In this document: piece after piece, positions 44,353 to 51,871 of the stretch | Layout: every line of letters begins with the position of its first letter | How positions within the stretch are numbered: the first letter of the stretch is position 1 | From: JAICNG01 sp035249985 | GTDB lineage: Bacteria; Gemmatimonadota; Gemmatimonadetes; Gemmatimonadales; Gemmatimonadaceae | DNA: 58,840 bases | Assembly (NCBI GenBank): GCA_035249985.1 | Contig: DATFFP010000036.1 | Coordinates: 1-58,840, forward strand | Direction of reading: 5' to 3' | Made by a program: the position numbers and the translations under genes | The notes under the pieces: model-generated | Seen by the model: only the letters and a program-made list of their open reading frames with translations | Database searches by the model: none | What the model was told of the DNA's origin: nothing

Positions 44353-44686
44353 ACAGCGAACGCCGCGTCTTTCCGTCGACGGTGCGCGTGCGGTGCCCTC
44401 GCCCCCCGGTGTCCTCGACCAGGAGGACGTCGCCGCCGCTGAAGCGGCGCGTTTCTCCATCGCCGACGGTGATCTCGATGTGGCCATCCAGCAGCACGAT
44501 GTACTGACGTCGTGGGGCCGGATGCCAATCGTAGTCGTAGTCGGCCGGGGTCTCGCGAAAGACGACGCCCGTCGCGGGGACGATGTCGGACAGGCGACCG
44601 ATCGACCCCGCATCGGAGAGTGGAATCTCGAAGTCGCTGAAATGCGTCTCGCCGTCGGCGCCGGTCGCGATCCTCGTCACCCGCAT
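44336..44686 (-). CDS. Small cupin protein
   Basis: A 116-residue single cupin domain (DYDWHPAPRRQYIVLLDGHIEITVGDGE, FSGGDVLLVEDTGGRGHRT). The usual first HxH motif is reduced to one histidine (WHPAP), so metal binding is uncertain. It is cytoplasmic. It starts 5 bases after the stop of the dioxygenase-hydrolase fusion gene and so is the last gene of the marR operon. A role in handling aromatic or quinone products is inferred from position only. Confidence 0.85.
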   Translation of the reverse strand: MRVTRIATGADGETHFSDFEIPLSDAGSIGRLSDIVPATGVVFRETPADYDYDWHPAPRRQYIVLLDGHIEITVGDGETRRFSGGDVLLVEDTGGRGHRTRTVDGKTRRSLFIALD

Positions 44687-44691
44687 CGAGC

Positions 44692-46362
44692 TCAGCTTCC
44701 CACCCTCCCCGCTCGGCTCGTTAGGTGGCGGGCGATCCAGCGCTGCGCGGCGTCGAGCTCGTCCTTGGTGACGGTGTGTCCCGCGTTCTGCCAGTGCACC
44801 GTCACGTCCGCGCCGGCGGCTCGCAGTATCGACGCCAATCGCTCCACCTGCTCCGTCGGCGCGATCGGGTCGTTCCGGCCCGCGCCAATGAACACGGCGG
44901 TTCCAGCGAGATCGGGAAGCGCGCCTGGCTCGTACGGCACCATCGGGCTCAGAAGCACCGCGCCGCGGAGCAGGCCCGGTTTTCTGAGCAGCAAGCTCCC
45001 AGCGATGTTCGCCCCATTGGAGAAGCCTACCGCCACGAGGCCATCGCGCTCGAGCGCATAGGTCACCGATGCGGCCTCGATGAACTGCGCCAGCTCCTCC
45101 GTACGGAGAGCGAGATCTTCCTGGTCGAACACGCCCTCGGCGAGCCGCCTGAAGAAGCGGGGGGCTCCGCGCTCCAGAACATTACCGCGCGGGCTGAGCA
45201 TGGCGGCCCCTGGAAGCAGGCTGCGACCAAGCGGTAAGAGATCGTTCTCGTCTCCGCCGGTGCCGTGCAGCAAAAGGAGCGTGGTGCCACCCGCCACCTC
45301 GGAGCCGGCTTCGGGAGGCACGTATCGGTGCACGAAGCCGAGCGCGTCTCCGCTCACGTCCTCCGGTCCCTCGCTCTCCGCGAACGCAGATATGCCCGTG
45401 GCCGGCACCGGCAGGTGAATGCGCGGAAGAACCGCCTCGATCTCCGCGCGATGCGGCTCGAACTGGGCAGGAAGCATCAGAAGTTCGCCCAGCCGCTCGA
45501 CGGGCTCATCGATAGCGAATCCGGGCGGGTTGGTCGCCAGCTCGTAGAGGACGCCGCCCGGCTCGCGGAAGTAGACGGAGTGGAAGTAATTGCGGTCGAT
45601 CACAGGGGTCGGATGGAGTCCGGCATCGACGACGCGCTCGCGAACGGTGAGCTGAGTCTCGTCGTCGGCGACGCTCCACGCGACATGATGCACGGTTCCT
45701 GCTCCGCCGGCGCCCTGCACGAACCCGCCGATCGATCGGACATCGACGAACGTGCCCGGCCCACCGTCGCCCGATTCGAACCGATGCGTCCCGCGCTCTT
45801 CGTGGAGGGGCCGAAAGCCGAGCGTGTCGACGAGCACCGTCTCGGTGGGCCCGCCCTCATCAACCCATAGAGTGACGCCGTGAAACCCATGAATCGCGTT
45901 GTCGCGGGAGATCCCCGGTGCGTCGCCCCACGCCGAACGCGCTTCAGCGCCGGCATGGGCCACGATCTCGAGCATCAGGCCATCATGATCCTTGAAGGAG
46001 ATGACCTGCTCCGACTCCGAGCCGGAGGAAGCTCGCCTCACGGGACCCTCGTACTTCACGCCGTGGCGCAGCAAGCGCTCGATCCAGAAACCCAGCGCCG
46101 ACGGCAGCACGGCGAACGAGGTTACCGTCACCTGCCCGGTTCCCTGACGCCCTCGCCGCGCACCGGGCCAGGGGAAGAACGTCAGGATGCTGCCTGGGCT
46201 TCCGACGTCATCACCGTAGTAGAAGTGATACGTCTGCGGATCGTCGAAGTTGACCGTGCGCTTGACGAATCTCAGCCCCAACACCCCTGCGTAGAAGTCG
46301 AGATTACGCTGGGGATCGCTCGCGATCGCCGTGACGTGATGAATCCCGCGAATGTGTGTCAT
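44692..46362 (-). CDS. VOC ring-cleaving dioxygenase fused to an MhqD-like alpha/beta hydrolase
   Basis: A 556-residue fusion. Residues 1-310 are two vicinal-oxygen-chelate modules of the MhqO/MhqE type; ligands are likely His8 or His9, His225 (TVHHVAW) and Glu274 (VLYEL). Residues about 345-556 are a phospholipase/carboxylesterase-type hydrolase with oxyanion LLHGTGGDEND, Ser448 (GFSNGAN), Asp498 (GRNDPI) and His529 (NAGHTVT). In Bacillus subtilis the mhqE and mhqD products are separate proteins that defend against hydroquinones and catechols. Here one chain would join ring opening and hydrolysis. The gene lies 44 bases downstream of marR. Confidence 0.92.
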   Translation of the reverse strand: MTHIRGIHHVTAIASDPQRNLDFYAGVLGLRFVKRTVNFDDPQTYHFYYGDDVGSPGSILTFFPWPGARRGRQGTGQVTVTSFAVLPSALGFWIERLLRHGVKYEGPVRRASSGSESEQVISFKDHDGLMLEIVAHAGAEARSAWGDAPGISRDNAIHGFHGVTLWVDEGGPTETVLVDTLGFRPLHEERGTHRFESGDGGPGTFVDVRSIGGFVQGAGGAGTVHHVAWSVADDETQLTVRERVVDAGLHPTPVIDRNYFHSVYFREPGGVLYELATNPPGFAIDEPVERLGELLMLPAQFEPHRAEIEAVLPRIHLPVPATGISAFAESEGPEDVSGDALGFVHRYVPPEAGSEVAGGTTLLLLHGTGGDENDLLPLGRSLLPGAAMLSPRGNVLERGAPRFFRRLAEGVFDQEDLALRTEELAQFIEAASVTYALERDGLVAVGFSNGANIAGSLLLRKPGLLRGAVLLSPMVPYEPGALPDLAGTAVFIGAGRNDPIAPTEQVERLASILRAAGADVTVHWQNAGHTVTKDELDAAQRWIARHLTSRAGRVGS

Positions 46363-46372
46363 GGCAAGCTCG

Positions 46373-46381
46373 TTAACACAT
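46373..46381. promoter_or_regulatory. Possible MarR half-site between marR and the fusion gene
   Basis: TTAACACAT at 46373-46381 repeats the TAACACAT half of the site before yceI (30626-30640). It lies 11 bases upstream of the fusion gene start. As a half-site only, it is weak evidence. Confidence 0.3.
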
Positions 46382-46406
46382 GGAGCCGAAGCGCTTGTTC
46401 GTAGCC

Positions 46407-46877
46407 CTACTCCAGCTCGTTCCGAACGGCGTTGAGCAGATCGATGAGCGTCTTGAGCTGCGTTTTGCTGAGGTGGTGGAACCGGCGCATGTGCTCCTGG
46501 CTCACGGCGTCATCGAGCTCGTCGAGCAGACGAAGCCCTTTCGGGGTGATTCTCGTCGAGACGAGTCGGCGATCCTCGGAATCGCGCGCCCTGGCCACCA
46601 GCTTCGCGTCCTCCATCCGGTCGAGCAGGCGCGTGACGTCGGGCATTCGCGTGAGCATGCGGTCACGCAGCTCGTTCCGGCAAAGCCCGTTCGGCTCCGC
46701 CCCGCGCAGTATTCGCAGAACATTGTATTGCGTCGCGGTGATCCCGTGCGGCTTCAGCATCTGCTCGAAGGAATCCACGAGCAGTGATGCTGTGCGAACG
46801 ACGTTGAGCTGGGCTTCCTGCTCCAGACTCGTGAACGGCTTTCGCTGACGTAGATCCTCGCGAAGATCGGGGGTCAT
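46407..46877 (-). CDS. MarR-family regulator, MhqR-like
   Basis: A 156-residue MarR-type dimeric regulator. The winged helix-turn-helix spans about 55-115, with NVLRILRGAEPNGLCRNELRDRML and the wing region RARDSEDRRLVSTRITPKG. Cysteine sensing is possible: one Cys is present (GLCRN). It heads an operon with the dioxygenase-hydrolase fusion, as MhqR controls the mhq genes in Bacillus. A perfect palindrome, GTGTTATAACAC, lies 16 bases upstream of the start, consistent with self-repression. Inducers would be quinones or catechols if the analogy holds. Confidence 0.92.
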   Translation of the reverse strand: MTPDLREDLRQRKPFTSLEQEAQLNVVRTASLLVDSFEQMLKPHGITATQYNVLRILRGAEPNGLCRNELRDRMLTRMPDVTRLLDRMEDAKLVARARDSEDRRLVSTRITPKGLRLLDELDDAVSQEHMRRFHHLSKTQLKTLIDLLNAVRNELE

Positions 46878-46886
46878 GACGGAGAA

Positions 46887-46904
46887 TAGTACGTGTTATA
46901 ACAC
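46887..46904. promoter_or_regulatory. MarR operator upstream of marR
   Basis: GTGTTATAACAC (46893-46904) is a perfect 12-base palindrome. The overlapping 15-mer TAGTACGTGTTATAA (46887-46901) matches the yceI-proximal site at 13 of 15 positions. It lies just upstream of the marR ATG and behind the stop of the neighbouring gene. Confidence 0.7.
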
Positions 46905-46923
46905 TCTATGTCAACGCGACGCG

Positions 46924-47961
46924 TCATCCAGCCTTCCACCAAGGGCCCGCCAGGCGTACCTCGAGCAGGTCCGACGCCGTCGAATGATCGTCCGAGTCGA
47001 TGACCGCGAACGCGCGATCCGCGCGCCGGGCCGTCATGGTCAGCCCTTCGACCTTACCCATGAATGGTGCCCCATTCTCCTCGCGCAAGCGCGCCCAACG
47101 GCCGACCCCCGCGCGCGCCTCGATCGCGCCGACCACGGAGCCGCGCACTTCCCCATCGCGCGTCGCATCCGGAGAAGCCTCAGCCGCCGCCGCGTAAAGA
47201 ACGGCGCTCCCGCGGCCGAGCGCCACGTCGGTAAATCCGAGCGGAACGCCGTCGAGCGCGCCGAGGTCGTACTGCGAGATCGAAGCGGGCGCCGGGGGCG
47301 CGACTGACATCGGGTGCTCCAGATAACCTCGCAGCGCTGGCCACGACACGTCGCAGCTGGCGTTGACCGGGCGAAGCTCCCCGCGAACGGCCCCATTACC
47401 GCGGCCGAACAACCTGAGCGTTTCGTGCATGTAGAGGGCGCCCTCGACATTCATCTCGCTGCCGGCGAAGTCGCTCGAGCGGCGCATCAGGGCGTAAAAC
47501 TCCGACGCAGGACGCACGTCGATGCTCGGGTTCCCATTCCCAGCGAACGAGACGAGTACCACGGTCTCGCGCGGCGCCAGCGATCCCGAGCCAAAGGCGG
47601 CGAGGAGCACTCCGTCGGATCCGGGAATGATGGTCAGCGCTTCCAGATCGAGCTTCCCCGCCTTGTTACCACGGGCGTCGTCGAACTGGCGTGCGCCACC
47701 CGGGCCTGCGGGAAGTGGAAACGCGTCCGCGAGCCCGGTCTCCGCGTCCACCAGGGCGATGAAGCTCGCGTCGTCCTGAATGACGGCGAGCCGGTTGCCG
47801 ACCCATGCGAGCCCGGATGCCGCGCGCACGTGCTCCGGTCGGTCGTGCGCGGGGTCGGCGCCCGCGGCGTACCGCATCGGCCGACGCCTAACGATCCGTG
47901 CCTCGAGCGCGTCGTCCTCGAACGAGCGCACCAGGCGTGTCGGACCTTCGCGCGCCGTCAC
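46924..47961 (-). CDS. Beta-propeller-like protein, DUF6929-type, unknown function
   Basis: A 345-residue protein without signal peptide. Strand-rich repeats (GLAWVGNRLAVIQDDASFIALVD, GVLLAAFGSGS, VEGALYMHETLRLFGRGNG, VEGLTMTARRADRAFAVIDSDD) suggest a propeller related to the esterase-like/phytase-like and DUF6929 groups, but I cannot assign a function. The start is a GTG overlapping the stop of the LLM oxidoreductase gene (GTGA at 47958-47961), so the two are translationally coupled. The marR promoter lies immediately after its stop. Confidence 0.75.
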   Translation of the reverse strand: MTAREGPTRLVRSFEDDALEARIVRRRPMRYAAGADPAHDRPEHVRAASGLAWVGNRLAVIQDDASFIALVDAETGLADAFPLPAGPGGARQFDDARGNKAGKLDLEALTIIPGSDGVLLAAFGSGSLAPRETVVLVSFAGNGNPSIDVRPASEFYALMRRSSDFAGSEMNVEGALYMHETLRLFGRGNGAVRGELRPVNASCDVSWPALRGYLEHPMSVAPPAPASISQYDLGALDGVPLGFTDVALGRGSAVLYAAAAEASPDATRDGEVRGSVVGAIEARAGVGRWARLREENGAPFMGKVEGLTMTARRADRAFAVIDSDDHSTASDLLEVRLAGPWWKAG

Positions 47962-49004
47962 ACGCGGGTCGGCGCCTCCGAGCGCGCCGTCTCCCGGCGA
48001 ATCACCGGCGCCACGGCCGTTCCGAAGAGCTCGATCGAGCGCATGACCCGAGCGTGCGGCATCGGGCCGACCGTCATTTGCGCGAGGAACCGGTCGTGAC
48101 CAAAGAGCTCGTATTCGCGCATGATCTTGTCGATCACCTCCTGCGGGCTCCCGACGAGCAGCGCGCCCGACGGAGACCGCATCGCGTCGAACTGCTGCCG
48201 CGTCGTCGGCGGCCAGCCGCGCTCGCGCCCGATTCTCGTCATGCGCTCGGCGTACGATGGGAAGAAGTCGTCCGCCGCCTGCTGCGAGCTCTCGGCGACA
48301 TACAGATGGGAGTTGATGCCGACGGCGAGCTGCGCCGGATCGTGCCCGGCACGCCGGCCGGACTCACGATATAGCTCGACCACCGGAGCGAAGCGCTCGG
48401 GAGTTCCGCCGATGATGGCGAGCGCCATCGGGAGTCCGAGCGTGCCCGCGCGCACGACGGATTGCGGCGTGCCGCCAACCGCGATCCAGATCGGCAGAGG
48501 GTGTTGCAGCGGTCTTGGATACACGCCGAGCCCAGTCAGCGCGGGACGATGAGCGCCGTCCCAGCTCACCCGCTCGCTCGCGCGGAGCTCGAGAAGGAGG
48601 TCGAGCTTCTCGACGAACAGCTCGTCGTAATCGTCGAGGGCGTACCCGAATAGCGGGAAAGACTCAATGAACGAGCCACGGCCCGCCATGATCTCGGCGC
48701 GCCCGCCGGAGATGAGATCGAGCGTCGCGAATTCCTGGAAGACGCGCACCGGATCATCGGAGCTGAGCACCGTCACCGCGCTCGTGAGACGGATGCGCTT
48801 CGTGCGCGCCGCGGCGGCCGCCAGCACGACGGCGGGCGCCGAGACGGCGTAATCCCTCCGGTGGTGCTCGCCGACGCCGAACACGTCGAGCCCCAGTTGA
48901 TCGGCGAGCTCGATCTCTTCGAGGAGATCCTGGAGGCGCTGCGCCGTGCTCGCGCCGTTCGAGTCGAGGCTGGTCTCGGCGAAGGAGTAGAGGCCGATTT
49001 GCAT
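47958..49004 (-). CDS. LLM-class flavin-dependent oxidoreductase
   Basis: A 348-residue luciferase-like monooxygenase fold protein using FMN or F420. Family signs are the N-terminus MQIGLYSFAETS, GVGEHHRRDYAVSAPAVVLAAAAART, LTSAVTVLSSDDPVRVFQEFATLDLISGGRAEIMAGRGS and IWIAVGGTPQSVVRAG. The length fits. ATG 49004 is the natural start; the open frame continues upstream through the tandem-repeat hairpin, where it encodes a low-complexity ITSITSTTSTT string that is not protein. A role in oxidative breakdown of aromatic compounds is likely from context but unproven. Confidence 0.92.
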   Translation of the reverse strand: MQIGLYSFAETSLDSNGASTAQRLQDLLEEIELADQLGLDVFGVGEHHRRDYAVSAPAVVLAAAAARTKRIRLTSAVTVLSSDDPVRVFQEFATLDLISGGRAEIMAGRGSFIESFPLFGYALDDYDELFVEKLDLLLELRASERVSWDGAHRPALTGLGVYPRPLQHPLPIWIAVGGTPQSVVRAGTLGLPMALAIIGGTPERFAPVVELYRESGRRAGHDPAQLAVGINSHLYVAESSQQAADDFFPSYAERMTRIGRERGWPPTTRQQFDAMRSPSGALLVGSPQEVIDKIMREYELFGHDRFLAQMTVGPMPHARVMRSIELFGTAVAPVIRRETARSEAPTRV

Positions 49005-49013
49005 TGACGCAGG

Positions 49014-49138
49014 GGTGGTCGAGGTAGTCGAGGTGATCGAGGTGATCGAGGTGATCAATGCCTTGATCGTTTTGTCCGTGCCCTCGATTTCCTGAACCTT
49101 CGACGACGTGACAACCTCGACGACCTGGACAACCTCGA
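49014..49138. repeat. Inverted array of GTCGAGGT-type repeats behind a doxX gene
   Basis: The left arm (49014-49056) is four to five 9-base units of the form (G/A)TCGAGGT(G/A). The right arm (49082-49138) carries the same word in inverted orientation (CCTCGA, ACAACCTCGACGACCT). A short perfect stem, GATCAA-TGCC-TTGATC, sits at 49053-49068. It fills the gap between the doxX stop and the LLM gene start. Confidence 0.75.
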
Positions 49139-49140
49139 GT

Positions 49141-49665
49141 TCATGCCGCCTTCCAGCGTACGCTGAGGTTCGCGATTCCGCCGATGATCCCGACGCCAAG
49201 CGCGATCAGCGTGACGGTCGGCGCTGAAAAGCCCGTCAACCCGAGCAGCGAATCGAGGGAATACTGGCCATAGCCGGTGAACGCGAACGCAACGGCGCCC
49301 GTGGCATACAGCAGCGGCAGCTCGATACCGTTGTTCGTCGCGAACAACCCATGTCGCCAGTGGACGCTCATCCCGGCGACGATCATGACCGAGAGCATGA
49401 TCGCGGGGCCGATCGCCCCGAGCAGGCCGAGCGCGATGAGCAACCCGCTCGCGAGCTCACCGAGCCCGGCGAGCGTGGCGAAGGCGCGACCGGGAAGAAA
49501 TCCCAGCGACCCGAAGAATTTTCCAGTCCCCTCGAGGCCGTGCCCGCCGAACCATCCGAACAGCTTTTGTGAGCCATGTGCCGCCATCAGCAGTCCCACG
49601 ACCAGCCGGCCGATCAGGAGCCCGAGGCTGACCGTGTCCGGATCGACAGCGTTCCCCACTTGCAC
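49141..49665 (-). CDS. DoxX-family membrane protein, copy 2 (longer)
   Basis: A 174-residue DoxX/SURF4-like protein with four to five membrane helices. The family motif is GLLMAAHGSQKLFGWFGG, followed by GLGELASGLLIALGLL. DoxX proteins accompany thiosulfate and quinone metabolism and catechol stress genes (MhqP and CatD in Bacillus). The start is GTG 49665, since a strong AGGAGG precedes it by 5 bases. It begins 2 bases after the stop of the VOC dioxygenase gene. It is followed by the tandem-repeat hairpin. Confidence 0.88.
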   Translation of the reverse strand: MQVGNAVDPDTVSLGLLIGRLVVGLLMAAHGSQKLFGWFGGHGLEGTGKFFGSLGFLPGRAFATLAGLGELASGLLIALGLLGAIGPAIMLSVMIVAGMSVHWRHGLFATNNGIELPLLYATGAVAFAFTGYGQYSLDSLLGLTGFSAPTVTLIALGVGIIGGIANLSVRWKAA

Positions 49666-49667
49666 GA

Positions 49668-50588
49668 TCACCTCCTGTGGCGCTCGCCGGTCGTTAGGCG
49701 GATTTCCGTTCCCCACGGATCCGCGGTTACGACATCGTTCCCTTCGCTTCTGACCTGGAACCCGGCGGCGGCGATCGACTGCGCCGCCTCGGTAACGTCC
49801 TTGGTCGACGGGAGCACCACCATCCAATCGAGCAGCCGGGCGTCAGCATCGGTGGCCGGAAGCGCGCCCGCGGCCCACGTGTTGGTCCCGAGATGATGAT
49901 GGTAGCCGCCGGCGGACATGAACAGCGCACCGGGGAATTCCACCACGACCTTGTCGAGCCCCAGCCCGGCGTGATAGAACGCCGCGGCCTGATCGAGGTC
50001 GCTGACATGGAGATGTACGTGGCCGATGCGCGTGCCTTGCGGCGCGCCAGTCCACGGGTGTCCACCAGCGGCCCGCGCAACGTTCTGTACGTCGAGCGGC
50101 AATGTCGCCATCGCGATCGACCGTCCCTGCATACGCCACTCGCTCCGAGGACGATCGGCGTACACCTCGATGCCCAGCCCATCAGGATCACTGAGGTAGA
50201 TCGCTTCGCTCACGAGATGATCCGCCATGCCGGCCTGTTGGCCCGTGCTCGCGAGGTGGGTGACGAAACGACCAAGGGCCGCCCGATCGGGGAGCAGAAT
50301 CGCGAAGTGAAAGAGCCCGAGGCGGCCGCGCCGCGGCACCGGCGTCGCACCGGTCCGTTCGTGGAGCTCGAGAAGCGGCGTGTCATCGTCGTGAGCTCCC
50401 AACGCGGCCGACGACCCGCTCATTGCGATCGTGCGGAACCCGACCACCCGCTCGTAGTAGGCGACCGACCGGGCCAAATCGGCGACCTGCAATCGGACAC
50501 GTCCCAGGCTGATATCCGATGGGAGCCGATACCGGGGCGGCGCTACGGTAAACGGCGCGGCCCCTTCACGCGCAGTGGGCGCGGTCAC
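49668..50588 (-). CDS. VOC-family extradiol dioxygenase, CatE-like
   Basis: A 306-residue two-module VOC protein like catechol 2,3-dioxygenase CatE. The first module starts LGRVRLQVADLARSVAYYERVVGF; the second holds IGHVHLHVSDLDQAAAFYHAGLGLD. Metal ligands are probably His in GLFHFAIL or HVHLHV, His in GGYHHHLG and Glu in GTEIRL or GIEVY. It should open catechol rings with ferrous iron and oxygen. The start is GTG 50588, overlapping the upstream doxX stop as GTGA. The order doxX-catE copies the Bacillus catDE operon. Confidence 0.9.
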   Translation of the reverse strand: MTAPTAREGAAPFTVAPPRYRLPSDISLGRVRLQVADLARSVAYYERVVGFRTIAMSGSSAALGAHDDDTPLLELHERTGATPVPRRGRLGLFHFAILLPDRAALGRFVTHLASTGQQAGMADHLVSEAIYLSDPDGLGIEVYADRPRSEWRMQGRSIAMATLPLDVQNVARAAGGHPWTGAPQGTRIGHVHLHVSDLDQAAAFYHAGLGLDKVVVEFPGALFMSAGGYHHHLGTNTWAAGALPATDADARLLDWMVVLPSTKDVTEAAQSIAAAGFQVRSEGNDVVTADPWGTEIRLTTGERHRR

Positions 50589-51043
50589 GGAGTGCGGCCG
50601 TAGGCGTCCCCCACGGCCGGCGACCGACGTCTCGCGATGGCTTCGTCGGCGCTCAGTGCGCCCGCTCCAGCGAGCACGAGAGCGAGTGAGTTGACGAAGA
50701 GAACGATTTCGAACTCCGCGCCGTTGGGAGCGAAGAACCCGCCCTGGAGGCGCACGAGGAAAATCGCCCCGAGCATATTTATCGCGAGGCCGAGCGCGGC
50801 CAGGCGGGTGAGAAGGCCGATGATCAATGCGATGCCGCCAGCGAGCTCGACAACCGCCACGAGGGGCGCCGTGATGGATGGCGCGGGAATGCCCATTTGC
50901 CCGAAAGCGCCGACGGCTCCGTCCAGACCATACACGAAGAATTTCTGATAGCCGTGGGCGGCGAAGATGACGCCGGTGACGATGCGGACGAGCGCGATGC
51001 CGAGACTGAGCTGGCGGGGACTGGCGGGACCGAGGAGCGACAT
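50585..51043 (-). CDS. DoxX-family membrane protein, copy 1 (CatD-like)
   Basis: A 152-residue membrane protein with four predicted helices and the DoxX pattern ALVRIVTGVIFAAHGYQKFF and VAVVELAGGIALIIGLLTRLAALGLAI. It resembles CatD of Bacillus, the partner of CatE. ATG 51043 is preferred; a second ATG at 51061 is in frame. It heads a three-gene operon (doxX-VOC-doxX) with overlapping or 2-base junctions. The 161-base upstream gap is shared with a divergent small gene. Confidence 0.88.
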   Translation of the reverse strand: MSLLGPASPRQLSLGIALVRIVTGVIFAAHGYQKFFVYGLDGAVGAFGQMGIPAPSITAPLVAVVELAGGIALIIGLLTRLAALGLAINMLGAIFLVRLQGGFFAPNGAEFEIVLFVNSLALVLAGAGALSADEAIARRRSPAVGDAYGRTP

Positions 51044-51204
51044 GGTTGATTCCCGGGTCAAGGGTGAGGATCAAACGCCTGCTTCACGATCCAAGGTCAT
51101 GGTTCACAGCCATTGTCGGGCCAGCGGCAGAAGTTTCCACCAGCGCCTCCGCCGTCCGAGCGAGCCGATGACCTTATCACGTTGACACTAACGCACCTCG
51201 ACTC

Positions 51205-51483
51205 GTGCTGACCACTTCGCTGAACGAGCTGATCGTCGGCATCCAGCAGCGTCTCGCCGAGCAGCTTCCGGCCGCCGACCAAAACGGCTGGATCGCCGGG
51301 CGGCAGGTTACCATCACCCCCCTCGATCAGCAGACGGTCGAGCTCGTCTTTCACGGCGTGCCGCAAGTGAGTGAGGCGGAGGTTCGCGCGGTGCGGAGGG
51401 TGCTCGAGATGTCTGCCTTCTGTTCCGTCCTGCCCGAAAGCGCTTCGACGCTACGCGTCACCTTCCTCTGCCACGTGCCCTGA
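51205..51483 (+). CDS. Small hypothetical protein
   Basis: A 92-residue protein with GTG start. An amphipathic N-terminal helix (NELIVGIQQRLAEQL) is followed by strand-like segments (VTITPLDQQTVELVFHG). There is no signal and no recognised domain. Its reality is supported by codon use (G or C in most third positions), by its place divergent to the catechol operon, and by the inverted repeat that follows its stop. Confidence 0.55.
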   Translation: MLTTSLNELIVGIQQRLAEQLPAADQNGWIAGRQVTITPLDQQTVELVFHGVPQVSEAEVRAVRRVLEMSAFCSVLPESASTLRVTFLCHVP

Positions 51484-51510
51484 CGTAACGGCTGTATCCT
51501 GGCCTCGTAA

Positions 51511-51587
51511 GGCAGGGTTGTCGAGGCGGTCGAGGCCGTCGCGGCAAGGCCATTTCACCTTCCATCCTCGACCGCCTCGATTTCCCG
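51511..51587. repeat. Inverted repeat with TCGAGGCGG units
   Basis: TCGAGGCGGTCGAGG (51521-51535) pairs perfectly, over 15 bases, with 51566-51580 across a 30-base loop. The arms are made of 9-base units related to the GTCGAGGT array at 49014 and to 58052. It lies 27 bases after the stop of the small gene. Confidence 0.75.
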
Positions 51588-51629
51588 GACCACCCGCGGC
51601 CCGCCGCGGCACGTTTGCGAACTTCGGGG

Positions 51630-51841
51630 TATGATTGGTTTCGATCCATCCGTGCCCTCAAGAGTCCCACGCTCGTCATTCACGGAGAGCGAGAGCCTTC
51701 TCCGTTACGACGGCGCTGGATCTCGTGACAAACCTACCGAGGGCCTAGCTCACGCTGATCCCTGGCGTTGGTCACCCGCCCTTTCTGGAGACACCGGACC
51801 ACTTCTTCACGTTGGTCGAGACGTTCCTCGCCGGCCTCTGA
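51630..51841 (+). pseudogene. Alpha/beta hydrolase remnant (C-terminal part)
   Basis: Two out-of-frame pieces of one hydrolase lie in order. The first (to the stop at 51726-51728) reads GYDWFRSIRALKSPTLVIHG followed by ERE, the strand before the catalytic acid. The second (51749-51841) reads LTLIPGVGHPPFLETPDHFF and then TLVETFLAGL before a stop, the usual C-terminus with the catalytic His in GHPPF. The nucleophile-bearing N-terminal two-thirds is missing. This accounts for most of the otherwise gene-free stretch 51484-51871. Confidence 0.65.
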
Positions 51842-51871
51842 GGGCCACTTTCCCGCCTTTGGTATCCCGCC

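Noticed and set aside
49005..49199. Extended N-terminus of the LLM oxidoreductase through ITSITSTTSTT
   Set aside because: The extra residues are the translation of the tandem-repeat array; the family starts at the methionine at 49004.
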